From: Polymyxa betae | Lineage: Eukaryota; Endomyxa; Phytomyxea; Plasmodiophorida; Plasmodiophoridae | Reading direction: 5' to 3' | DNA length: 64,000 nucleotides | Assembly (NCBI GenBank): GCA_003693705.1 | Contig: RBZT01000753.1 | Span: 1-64,000, forward strand | Part shown: one piece after another, positions 11,202 to 22,072 of the stretch | Numbering within the stretch: position 1 is the stretch's first letter | How the letters are laid out: each line of letters opens with the position of its first letter | Notes under the pieces: model-generated | Databases searched by the model: none | Told to the model about the DNA's origin: nothing | What the model saw: the letters and a program-made list of their open reading frames with translations, nothing else | Translations under genes and position numbers: made by a program

Positions 11202-14200
11202 ATGGTCCAGGAAACACAGGCCGAGCGATTTCGCGATTTCCTCGCCGAAACTTTGCAAACGGGCCCCCAGGCTGTCCTCGACCGTGCCTGGAGACGAGGC
11301 TGGGATCCCAGTGATGATCCCGTGTTTGATATAATAACACCAAATGACACGAAGGAAGGCTTCAGCGTTCATTCGGATATGTTCCGAAAATCGCTCAAAA
11401 AGGTTTTATTATCCGACCCAGATACGGAGGAGAAAGATCTGGCTTGGAAAGAATCCGAACAGATTCAAGCTGATATGGGCAAATTGTTAGCGGCATTCAG
11501 GCAAAAAGAAGACGACTATGGCGAGCCTGTTTTTGCTGATCAGCGAGAGTTGCCTTCTGAAAATCATAGTCGGGCAGAAGTTGAAAATGACTTGGAAGAA
11601 GGCGCCGATAATGATCTACGATGCGACCTGCCCGGCTCAGATTTAACAGAACCCGAGACACACATCGTAGGCGAGCTTTTATGCGATTGGAATCAGTCAG
11701 CGATTCTATGTGATCATGTCAATGTTTGTACAGCCAACGCTTTGGCCAAGCAGAAACGTCGTCTGATGCTTCTTACCGATTACCGAATTTCATTCTGTCG
11801 TAGCACTTCGAAGATAAATCGTCCAACTGTTGCGGCGACGATTTTTCTACTCGATGTGATTCGCCTTGAGATTGATGATCAATTTAACATTATTCGCGTT
11901 ATAGCGAGAGACGACGATTTCTATATTTTCGCTCGATCGTCTACCCAGCTTAAAGCCATCATGGAGGCGTTTGCCAAGCAGCTCAGCTTGATTTTAGTCG
12001 GGTATCCAAGCTCAGAGCTGGTTCAGATGCCAACACCCTATTCTCTCAACCATAATCCGAACTTTAGTCAATATGACGCCATTAAAAGAACGTTTGAAGC
12101 GCTGGTTGATCGCAGTGGCGTAATTCTTAACGACTTCCTTCGTTGCATTCAAAGCAGCCTCGAGTATGGTAAAAAAGTCCTCAATCTCAAAGTATGTAAC
12201 TCTCGCTTGGGAAAGGTATTTTGGAAAACTCAATTGACATTCTTTCAGGAAATAACTGGGCCACAACCTGACCAACGAGCCTCATATGCCGCTTTGCTGG
12301 TTGCCTGTCAAGCGCTTCGATACAACTGCACCGAGTTCGACGAACTGATTGCATCGTATATGCCATTTGGAGACACAGGGATGCATGCTGTAGCAAAACT
12401 GTTTACGGCCTCCACTGCTTTCGCCTCAATCGATATTTCCAATACAGCTTGCGCACAGAAGTCTATGCAGATACTTGGAGAAGCACTTAAGAGACCATCC
12501 ACTCCCCATTTACGATGCTTAAATATCTCTGAAAACCTAATTGGCAATGCTGGACTTGCATCGCTGCTGAAGGCGCTTCAATGGGCAAATATTCGCCTGG
12601 AGGTTCTAGCTTGCAGGAAATGCGGACTCTCTGAAAAAGGTTTCGAAGTTCTAGGTTAGTCAGAGGCTATTCATGTTTGTAAGAAATCGAACTAAAACGA
12701 GTTACAGCGGCGTACATGAAAGAAGTACAATCACTAAAAGTTATCGATTTCTCCTCAAACCTGCCTGGCAAGTCAGGTCTGGATCATTTGTTTGAAAGTT
12801 TGATGTTGTGTCCAAATATCGAACGAATTTATCTCGCGAACTGTGGCCCTAACGCCAGGGTTGCTGCGGTTCTACAGTCATTGGTTCAAAACAACCCTCC
12901 AAAGCTCAAATCCTTAGGTAATACTGTGTATCTTTTTTGGTGCCTTTACTCGCTAACCGATCACCAGACCTTTCAAATAACCGCCTATCGTTGGAAGATG
13001 CCGTCCAATTGGCGAACTTGATGAAAGAATCAGAAACACTCAATCAAATTGCTCTTTCACATTGCAAGTTAACACAACAGCAGTCGAATTATATTGTCGA
13101 TGCTATTGTTTCGAATCAAGTTCCTCATTTGCAGTTTGTGGTTGATTTCTCACGAAATACGAATCAAGAAGGTTCTATTTGGCCCGATGCTTTTCAAGCT
13201 TTGATATTTCCGAACGGCTGCCGGAACTTATATGCATTGAACCTTAGCGAATGCAAATTAAGCCCTGATGAATTTGTATCGGTTAGTTTGAAGATTCGAC
13301 CTGGTTGCAGTAATTAACCAGATGTTAGATATGCGAGCATTTGAAAGCTGTCAATCCGCTGACTGTCCTTTCTTTGAATGGAAGCGTCAAAACAGGATTA
13401 TTTAACCGGGAGGCTTGTACAAGGGCAGGCTTAGCTGTCGCGGAATTGATCAATGCTAAAAGCAGTTTGAAAATTCTGTCGCTCGCTGGAGCAAAAAAGA
13501 GCATGCTTGGCCCCGCTGGCGTTAACCTGGTTTTAGAGGCGCTAGTTAAGAACACCTCTTTAAATTGTCTGATTATTTCAAACAACAGTTTAAGCAAATC
13601 TTCCTATGTACGTTTGAATGCTGCCTCACTCTTTATACTGATTTCCACTAGAATATCTTGAGAAGAATGCTTGGTGTTAATACATCATTGCAATATCTAT
13701 CCGTTGATTATAACCGACCGTCGTTACCATCTCTTTGGCAACTCACTAGAGGGTAAGAATGATGCTGCTGCTTGCGATGTCCGATTTTTAATGAATGAAT
13801 TCAGTTTAGTTGCTTCAACAAATCTGTGCTCTAACATACCTCGTAATGATTTCATCAACTGCATCGTCAGCGAGAGATCTCGTGATTTGGTCGAAATCTT
13901 CTCCTCTGCAATTATAAGAAGATTTGAACGCAATGTTCGGCGAAATCTGATGTCTTTCCTTAATTTGGAATCCCTTATCTCTTCTTTATCATGGATCCCG
14001 CGACCGAAACTATTTGGCAGCCATTTAACCAAGACTAATGTCGATTCCATCATTGACGACCTTGAGTTCCCTTCCACTTATCATGAGTTTATCCAGATCC
14101 ATCTATATGAGTGTGGGATTCCATTTATATTGACATGGCTAGGCGATCGTGCTCGATCAAAGAACGGGCTTCGCACCAAGAATATTTTCGGAATCAGCGA

Positions 14201-14618
14201 GCACTCGCTCAAATATAAGCGGGCTTTGGATGCATTCTATGCTGGTCGTCTGGAGTCGGTCAATGATGCTCAATGCTGTGCTCAATTAATCGTCGAATAC
14301 CTGAGGCATCGTGATCCGTTGATCTTATCAAGCTTGACTTGCGAACAGATGAACGCTGCTTTAAGTTCAGGAACTACATTATTGTTGCTGGAAAGCGAAG
14401 TGCATGCTCAAGAACGATCAATTCTTTTCTGGCTTTGTGACTTGCTAAGCGACATTTTAAGTTCTTCCGATTACAACGGAGCGGATGTACATTCTGTAAC
14501 AATTCTTCTCACTACTTGTCTCTATCCTATCGAATCCTGGCTTGATAATGACTTTGACAAGTGTACATTTACTGTTCCCTTGTTTATTGAAAGTTGCATC
14601 AAACTGAGATTAAAATAA
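11202..14618 (+). CDS. CARMIL-like leucine-rich-repeat protein with C-terminal RhoGAP-like domain
   Basis: Six exons (11202-12654, 12708-12917, 12968-13281, 13329-13607, 13652-13752, 13805-14618) join in frame to 1056 residues. A GTATGT...TTTCAG stretch (12192-12248, 57 nt) may be a further in-frame intron. Residues about 165-265 look like the atypical PH domain of CARMIL proteins. Residues about 370-760 are ribonuclease-inhibitor-type LRRs (for example PHLRCLNISENLIGNAGL, DLSNNRLSLEDA). The last 270 residues resemble RhoGAP (KNIFGISEHSLKYKRALDAF, then HRDPLILSSL). CARMIL proteins bind capping protein and organise Arp2/3 actin at membranes; a RhoGAP domain would tie this to Rac/Rho. The position of the arginine finger reads FG instead of FR, so GAP activity may be lost. 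Confidence 0.75.
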
Positions 14619-14684
14619 ATCGACACTATCCAATAGCATTGTCGTGCTAGGAAGCCTACCGCAACCTTCTATATACTCTACCAA

Positions 14685-17600
14685 TTAATTATCCTTTTGC
14701 AAATTGCTTGAACACGCGACAGGATCGTCACTGTCCATCAGCCGACAGAGATCAGGATTGTCGAGACGTTCAAGAATTGCTTTAAAATTAGGACGACGGT
14801 CTGGTAGCTGATGCCAGCAATCGGTCAAAAGCGAATACAATGGATGCGCCCGAAGCTCATCAGTGACATGCGGTCTGAGACCGTTGTTCACAACTTCCAA
14901 AACGATCTGCATCATCTCTTTATCTTGATACGGCTCCTCCCGCGTTAAAATCTCCCACATTATGATCCCGAAAGCATACACATCAGCTGATTCAATTGAG
15001 TCAAACAACGACTACATAAACTGCAGCCGAGTACCTTTCTCAGTGTATTGCTCACCAGAGCAAACTTCAGGACTCATCCAGATTGGGGTTCCAACCTGAG
15101 TCATTTTCTTCTTATCGTCCATGAACCGGGTAAGGCCGAAATCGGCGACTTTGACGTTCCAATTTCGGTCAACTAACAGATTGTCGCTCTGGTTCGTGTG
15201 TTTACAAACCATTAAACACGATGTGTTTCTGAGAATACCTTAAGGTCGCGATGTAAAATCACAGGATTACTTGTATGCAGGTAATGCATCCCGCAAGCGA
15301 TGTCCTTAATGAACTTGAGAATGATGCGGTTTGAGGTCACAAAAGTTCGATCAGCAAGCAGCTGAGCCAATGAGCCACGAGCACAGAATTCAATGATGAT
15401 GCAAAGATCGGGAGGTTGAGTAATGGCTCCTTTAAACTCGATCACGTTTGGATGCTTCAGCTGGCACATCAACGAGGCCTCCGAGCAGAATGCGTCGATC
15501 TGCTCTCCCTTCAGGGTTTTGATAAAAATCTTCTTGACAGCGACGATCTCTCCCCGAGCCTTTGCTAGCCAAACCTCTCCATAGGATCCTATGCCAATTC
15601 TGCGGCTCATATGGATCTCGTTCACATTATACGCATATCGATCGATCTCATGACCTCCTAATTGCATGCCTCGGTCCCTCTGAAGGTATTCAGCTGTAAT
15701 CTCGTCCTGTTTACATGTGGCATCATCCATCACTCGAATGAACTTGCGAGAATTGGAAAGAGCAACAGCAGCTTGGGCGCAGAAAACGGCAAGCAGAGTC
15801 TCTTCTTCTTTTCCAAATCCTCCCTTGTCAGTTTCGTCTTGCACTGATATTAGACCAAATACCTGATTCTCACCAGTTATTTCATCCTGTGCAACAATCG
15901 GCATGCAAATAATGCTGAAGAAACTTAGCGAGTTCTCATCCCAGACGGCTAATTGGACATACCTCTCGCAAGGTGCTCCGTTCGAGTCGATTATCGACTC
16001 GTACCTGTCATCTTCTTGAGCGCAGCTCTGGATTTTAACAGCTTGTGCTGTGCGAGCAACCCAACTACCATAGATAGGTCTAAGCTCTCTATGACAGAAA
16101 AGCTACAATATATCTAACCCGCTTATGCCATAATCCAGACTGAGACGATCCGATTCACTCCCGTTCTCTAACCTGTACATATATCCCTTCTCTGCTTCCA
16201 CCACCTGAAACAATTCAAGAGAAGAACATTTGGCTTGTGTGACATACAAAAAAGAAACAGTGATTCGCTTTCAAGAGATCACTGAGCTGGGACTGCATCT
16301 GGAACATCAGGCTTGAAGTTTGTAGCTCACTCGACAGATTCTTCGTGACATTTAGCATGAATTTCAAATTTCGAACTTGACGTAGGGTTTGATTTAGTGC
16401 CCTCTCAGTCTCTTGATATAAACGGCTATTGTTGATGGCTACAGCTGCTTGAGCTGAAAACGCACCCAGCTGCTTGACGTCATCGTCGCCAAAACTTAAA
16501 CCATGACGTTTGTTGATGACTTGAACGACGCCCACGATCTCGTTTTTGTGATCTTGAATCGACATGCACAAAATATTCCGAGTTCGGTATCCGGTTTCGA
16601 TATCCATTTTTCGAGAGAATCTTGAATCTGCGTATGCATCTGGAATGATGAGGGTCTGTCCAGTCATAGCAACATGTCCAGCAATGCCTCGATCCATTGG
16701 AATCCGAATAATGTCTTCGGTTTCGTTATTGATAGGTAATCTGAGGCCGTCACCATACGACATCGACGATCTTGTGTATAGTTCATTTCGGGAATGATCA
16801 CAGATAAACACTGTGCATCGTTCGACATTGAGCAATTTCTCAACCTGAAGCAGTATGTCAGAGATGATCGAAAACAGGAAGAGTCGTACTTTCTCCACAA
16901 TGATTTGTACCAAAGGGACCAATTGGAGTTCGCGAGAAAGAGCTTTCGTAACTTCCAGGATCGCATCGCTTTGCGCTAGAGATTTCTTAACATCAGTTAG
17001 CAACCTCGAATTCTCAACTGCTATGGCCGCATGAGCAGCGAATGTCTCCAGCAGATCTTCGTCCGCTTCTGTAAAAGTCCCAAATCTCGGGTCCTTGTTA
17101 ATAGCTTGAATAGCACCGACGATGATTCCTTCGCTAGTCTTCATGGGCATGCAGACGATATCGCGGCTTTTGAATCCGGTCAAACGATCCATTTCAGGAT
17201 TGAATCTCGGGTCTGAATGAGCGTCCAGAACTTTTAGCTTATCACCACTGGTCACAACGTATCCTGCTATTCCTTTATCCATTGGCATGCGAATCTCATT
17301 CATGTTAGATTGGAAAGGCAAGTCTGGAGCAGGACGTTTCCCTCGGACCCAGTCAAGAAAGCTCAGTTTGATTCCATGGCTGGCTTCTTTCCAGACAATA
17401 AGCTCGTTAGTGGCGCGATCGACCAGAAACATTGTGCAACGTTCAGCTCGAAGAAGAACCTGAACTTTGTGGGTCACCAACGAAACAATCCCTTGTATTG
17501 TGGTCTGCGATGATAACGCACGAGCCACTTCTAAAAGCGCCATGGACTGGTTATGCTGCTCAATCCCAGTCGCAGCTAATCTTGTAGTAGACTCCAATTG

Positions 17601-18167
17601 CTTGCTTATGGCCAGAATATGACAGATACATTCTGCTAATAGAAGCAATGATTCAGCATGGTCTTGGGAAAAGCTTCCAGAATTGTTATTTATCGCCCTA
17701 ATTACAGCAAGTACCGGGAAGTTATCGCTGCCTGAATGTAAAACAGGAACGCATAGAGCAGATGCTAAATTGGCTCCATCAATATCTTTGGCATAGGCTT
17801 CATGGAATTCAATCTCGCTTCTAGAATTCAGAATTAGAGGTCTTCCATTAGCAAACACGTGCCCAACGATTCCATGACAATTTTCAGGCACATTGCCGTT
17901 GTGCCGAACAAAAATTTGTGCCGATTCACAGCTAACAAGAGAGGCGATTTCGGAATTCAGCACAGTTGCCATGCGCTCAATATCCCATCCAGAACATTGT
18001 AGTAACTGTTGTGTCAAAGTCATGACACGACGAATGGCGCTAGAATCCTGAATCCGATTGACATTAACGGGAACGTGTTTTTCTGCATTCGATGATGAGT
18101 TTCTGAAAATTAGATTCGATATTGAGCTGGCCCGTCTAGATCTAGCCATCTTGAATTCAGATAACAT
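14685..18167 (-). CDS. Multi-GAF-domain tyrosine-kinase-like (TKL) protein kinase
   Basis: The first exon reads 650 codons from 18167. Four GAF domains can be seen: SCESAQIFVRHNG, AERCTMFLVDRAT, VERCTVFICDHSR, then a fourth split by introns and ending GLISVQDETDKGGFG. GAF domains bind cyclic nucleotides or other small ligands. The C-terminal kinase is complete: glycine loop IGIGSYGEVW, lysine in VAVKK, catalytic HRDLKSDN built across an intron, DFG, activation segment GTPIWMSPEV, and ADVYAFGIIMWEILTREEPY built across another intron. It ends TAA 66 bp from the convergent CARMIL-like gene. A 45-nt in-frame intron probably lies near 16.8 kb. It is probably a ligand-regulated cytosolic signalling kinase; the ligand is unknown. 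Confidence 0.85.
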
Positions 18168-18536
18168 GCTCTACAGCATGTCAATGGCTACTCAGAGAGA
18201 ATTTCTGCCAGTAATGATAAGCTGAAATTGACCGTACTGCATGCACTATATTAAGATATCACAGGTTCGATCGGCAGAGCACGTGAATTGGATGAATCTC
18301 CAAGGGCCACATTTCTAACACTTCAACCACGCTTCGTTAATTATCATTTGCAGGCGCTAGATGGGACTGCAAACAGCATCAGGCAATCTTAGCCGACACA
18401 GCATTTCAATCCATTCGGAAGATACGACGAAGTCAGCAAACCACAGACACGATCGTGGTAATCACAAAAGAAACAGTGACAGTCGGATGGACACGAAGTA
18501 TCACAATGAAGAGAAGAAGCGTTAGGAGGTGGCCAT

Positions 18537-18609
18537 TCCCTCGGATCTAACGTAATGTGTCCACTCGGATCTAAGTAACGTGTCGACTCGGATCTATGTA
18601 TCGCGTCTA
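18537..18609. repeat. Short tandem repeat, about 24-bp unit, three copies
   Basis: Three consecutive units share CTCGGATCTAA/T followed by a variable GTAA(C)GTGTC(C/G)A-like tail. They lie in the divergent region between the GAF kinase (-) and the zinc protein (+). They could be binding sites upstream of either gene or neutral. Confidence 0.65.
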
Positions 18610-18811
18610 AGCGGAACTTTCATAGCCCCCAATGAACAGTCAGGTGATCGTTGGCTATCTTCAACAATGAAGGTGGAAGGCATTGAGGCAATTCCTAAAA
18701 CCTACTAAAGTGAATCTTCAGTCATGGAATATTTATTATACTTGATGTGTCTGAGACTTTCAAAGGTCATTGGGGGTTCATTGCGCAATCAGACCTTGAA
18801 ATCAATCCGTC

Positions 18812-19219
18812 ATGGCGCACGTGCTGTCGACCAGCTCGGCTCAGGATCTATCCGCTTTGATGCGAAAGCTACGAAAGCACACGAAGACTGTCGTCCAGGA
18901 GAACACTATCGCCAAACGAACCATCAGCAAATTGCGGCGGAAGAACGCCAAGCTGAAGCTCAAAATCGAGCAACTGCAGCAGCACCGAGCGGTTAGCGAT
19001 GGTGAAACTGCTATCCAGGCGAGGATGTGCAGAAATTGCAAAGAAATTGTTGCTCCAGAATCGTCCTGCATCTACCATCCTGGAAAGTTCTACGATATTG
19101 ACGACGGACAGCGAGAGCTTGATTCTGAGAGCGAGACGTTCGGTCTATGGAGTTGCTGCGACGCTGAGCAGAAAGACGCCATCGGCTGTGAACGTGGCAG
19201 TCACCGATTTTCCAGGTGA
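18812..19219 (+). CDS. Small coiled-coil protein with CHORD-like zinc-binding motif
   Basis: The 135-residue frame has a charged helical region (about residues 15-60) likely to form a coiled coil. It is followed by a cysteine/histidine pattern: CRNCKEI, CIYHPGKFYD, then LWSCCDAEQKDAIGCERGSH. The order C-x2-C, CxYHPG, WSCC, GC, H is that of CHORD-type zinc modules. A second, diverged copy of the last part (TLGCEHARLRF) lies near 19.57-19.60 kb and may be a further exon or a decayed duplicate, since TCCAG/GTGAAC at 19213 could be a donor. CHORD proteins elsewhere act as HSP90 co-chaperone adaptors, but this one is too divergent to assign that role. Confidence 0.5.
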   Translation: MAHVLSTSSAQDLSALMRKLRKHTKTVVQENTIAKRTISKLRRKNAKLKLKIEQLQQHRAVSDGETAIQARMCRNCKEIVAPESSCIYHPGKFYDIDDGQRELDSESETFGLWSCCDAEQKDAIGCERGSHRFSR

Positions 19220-19678
19220 ACTGGTATGAAGCTTTAAATGCCTAATTTCATTGTTAAAATGGAATCATGGTTCGTCTCATGGCATCTTCATTAAGTTCAT
19301 CTGATGGATAATAAAGTGATGTTATCAGATTTATCTATTTCAAGGCGAATCTCTCCATACAGAGTAGAACACGCCTATCTGCCTTCGTCTGCATGGCAAA
19401 TAGCAAGTCAGGCGACTATCACAATAGATGGTCCTTCAGATCTCATGGTGTCGGGTTGTCGCCAGCTTGGACGTCAACAACACCATCGTGCAGGTCGAAC
19501 AACCCGTTTAACATCGTTTTCGACGAACAATCTGCAATATGCGTTAGTAAAGATAGCGACACCCTCGGCTGTGAACATGCTCGTCTTCGATTCTCATTGC
19601 TAGCATGAACTATAACGAGGTGGTTGGAAATTCCAGGTTGCTTTATTGGAAATTGGGCTTTATGGCTGCGCTTTAGTT

Positions 19679-20050
19679 TTATGAATAACCTGCGATAGAT
19701 GCATTTATGGCCGAACGTAGCTCGGCGATTCTTCGACGCCCATTATCTAGAGCAACTTCGTCGTCGAATTCCATTATTTTAACAGCAGACTGTTCACATC
19801 GGTCCAACGCTTGTAAGAGCTTGTTATAACCTTCTTGACGTTGAGCATGCGAAGACATTCGTTGTACAAGAACGAGAAGCTTCTTGAATTGGATCAGATG
19901 CAGACCAAGGCGCTTGCCGAGATGTTCCGCTTTGGAACTGCTACTCTCGCAAATCACTGGAGCCGAGCGGGTGAATGTTTTTGATAACGACGACCTTCGC
20001 GATAGCGTGCTGACAGTTTCGCCCTCGTCTTTAAACGATGAAATTGTCAT
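19679..20050 (-). CDS. Unknown 123-residue basic/helical protein
   Basis: A single uninterrupted frame starts at an ATG in a Ser-rich segment (KDEGETVSTLSRRSSLSKTF) and continues into a helical region with heptad-like Leu spacing (LGKRLGLHLIQFKKLLVLVQ). The product is not recognised. Its end is near the convergent zinc-protein region and it begins 141 bp downstream of the F-box gene on the same strand. The coiled-coil-like C-terminus suggests a protein-interaction role, but this is inference. Confidence 0.4.
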   Translation of the reverse strand: MTISSFKDEGETVSTLSRRSSLSKTFTRSAPVICESSSSKAEHLGKRLGLHLIQFKKLLVLVQRMSSHAQRQEGYNKLLQALDRCEQSAVKIMEFDDEVALDNGRRRIAELRSAINASIAGYS

Positions 20051-20190
20051 CGTACAAACAGCCGAGCCGTTATAGATCTGTTGAGCACGACTGGTGTGGT
20101 ACTGCTATGCGATCTAACAGCATATGAATCTAGAGGAGGACTTTCTCAAAAATCTTTGCTCGAAGCTTGAAAACTGTTCTTACGATAAGT

Positions 20191-20999
20191 TTATTCAAAT
20201 AGCCAGCTTCTTGAGCCTCTCAGTGATGCTGGTACGAACGGGGTTCTGCAGAAAGTCAACGTCACAACAATCATGCCCAATCCTAATAATCCACAGCCAA
20301 AAACTGGAATCAGAAGAAACTGGATAGGAACAACGGTTGGGCCCGCTAAAGTTCGTAGCCAGAAAAGAACGATTGAACAGAACGCAGAACTACACCCAGC
20401 GAAGAGCAAAATCTGCGACCATGAGCTTGGGATATCGAGCTTATAAACTAACAGAATCCCCAGACAGAAGACGACCCACATTGATCTGAAAGCAACGTTC
20501 AGTAGCAAACCGTGATGATGAGGCAAAGTAGATACAAGAGTGCTAAGGAATGCCAACCCAGCAAAATTTGACTATTCCATAAATTCATGACGACGTTGCC
20601 GAATAAGAAAGTTAACAGGCCGCATAGGCCAATCAGGCGAAGGAAGCTGAGATTTGAGTGAGTGGGGGAAAGAGGTAAAGAACGTCTCCGATCGCGGGTC
20701 TGAGCGATTTCGACCCACGATCGTTTCCACCAATGATGGCGAAACAGAAGCCTCCAATGAGTATTGCTTGTCTTGGGAACTGTTAGCGGTAAGGCAAACT
20801 GATCCTTATACACGTTTTGCCATAAATTTGATGAACTACGGGTTGATATCAAATTCCAACGACGACAAGTGCATTCGATGCGAGCGATGTCGCAACCGTT
20901 CAGATGAGCGAATATTATGCTGATGATATCATCAGGAAGCGATTCCAAATTATAAGGTGGCTCAATTTGAAGGGGGATTTCAAACGACCCGTTGTACAT
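20191..20999 (-). CDS. F-box protein with multispanning membrane C-terminus
   Basis: The first frame starts MYNGSFEIP and contains an F-box at about residues 18-60 (LESLPDDIISIIFAHLNGCD, then CRRWNLISTRSSSNLWQNVY). It then enters hydrophobic segments (LCGLLTFLFGNVVMNLW). The apparent frame change near 20.5 kb is resolved by a 50-nt intron (donor GTATCT, acceptor TTTCAG), joining LGWHSLALL to SMWVVFCLGILLVYK. Three or four further membrane segments follow and the frame ends TAA. F-box proteins recruit substrates to SCF ubiquitin ligases through Skp1. Coupling to several membrane helices is unusual and suggests ubiquitination at a membrane. Confidence 0.7.
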
Positions 21000-21096
21000 C
21001 TAAGAATGACAATTGGGCCTCGTGCCCCAAAAAGGATGGTACTAATATCTTACGTAAAAAGACGACATGACACAGAATTCAGAACAGGTTAAACTG

Positions 21097-21818
21097 TTAC
21101 TTCAATGCAGGTTGTGTAGATTGCTTATGTAATTTTTGTGGTGATCGCCAGATGTCAGATGGGAATGATTTCCTCAAAAGGTTTTGTCGGTCACGATCGA
21201 TGGTGACACCACAGGACCTTAAGACTCCAGGGACAGCAACATGCGGTTTATTAACCGTCACGATTGTGTTCTTGACCGTTGGATAATTATCCAGTACGAC
21301 GGTTGCAACTGGCAAGTTTGTCAGCTTATGCGGCCAATCGAAGAACTACAAACAAACTCTCATTGGCAACCGTTTCCACCAGATTGAGGGGTCGGCCCTC
21401 TACAACATCCCGGACCTAGATTTATTGATCAGATGGCTTTAGACACAAAAACTGACAATATGAGACCTTTAGATAAACCTCTGCATAGTTTACTGCATCA
21501 GAAATGGAATCAGTCTGCGCAGCAGGTCGAGAATCAACAGTCATCTTCAGGTCCACGACGAATTTCTACCTCGATTATCAATAATTTTAGAGAAACAAAC
21601 CAATCAGCACCGGAGAGAAAACAGACCTGGCCCAAGTCACGTTCGCTTTGATAAACGCCTGGACTTTACATAAGATGGCAAACATACGCTTGTAGTGGAC
21701 CATTACCATGACGCGCATGGAACACCATCCCACATAGAGTAATGACATCATTACAGACGTTTCCGCTTTGTGTCTGGATCCAGCGGCTGCTGGGTGATCG
21801 CAGGTGCTTCAACAACAT
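21097..21818 (-). CDS. Dihydroneopterin aldolase (FolB family)
   Basis: Five short exons (21818-21707, 21658-21627, 21565-21479, 21415-21358, 21308-21097) join in phase to 166 residues. The product fits FolB throughout: DVITLCGMVFHARHG, then VYQSERDLGQKFVVDLKM with the conserved glutamate, ISDAVNYAEVRDVVEG, NLVETVANEIATVVLD, and TVNKPHVAVPG. FolB converts 7,8-dihydroneopterin to 6-hydroxymethyl-dihydropterin in folate synthesis. The chosen ATG at 21818 gives about 25 residues before the core, basic enough to be a targeting peptide, but an upstream exon is possible. It lies 255 bp downstream of the lipase gene on the same strand. Unlike the fused FolB-HPPK-DHPS proteins of many eukaryotes, no partner domain follows. 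Confidence 0.83.
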
Positions 21819-22072
21819 GGTTTGAAATCGAAAATGAATGAAAACGGCTGGAACAAAATCATGCGCAGCCTGTCTATTGGTGAACGACATGGTGAAATCA
21901 ACCTGATACGACTCTCTGCATTCAGCAAATTTTCGAAAAAAACATGGTGATGAAATATCCAATTTTGTCTTAATAAGAATTCGATAGATAGATTTAAGTT
22001 TGTTGACGATTCGCCAAAAAACTCTCATTAGAATATTGGAATATTTAATTTGAATTTGACTGTAGGTCCTTG

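Noticed and set aside
20499-20556. Apparent frameshift in the F-box gene
   Set aside because: A 50-nt intron (GTATCT...TTTCAG) joins the two frames exactly, so the gene is intact.
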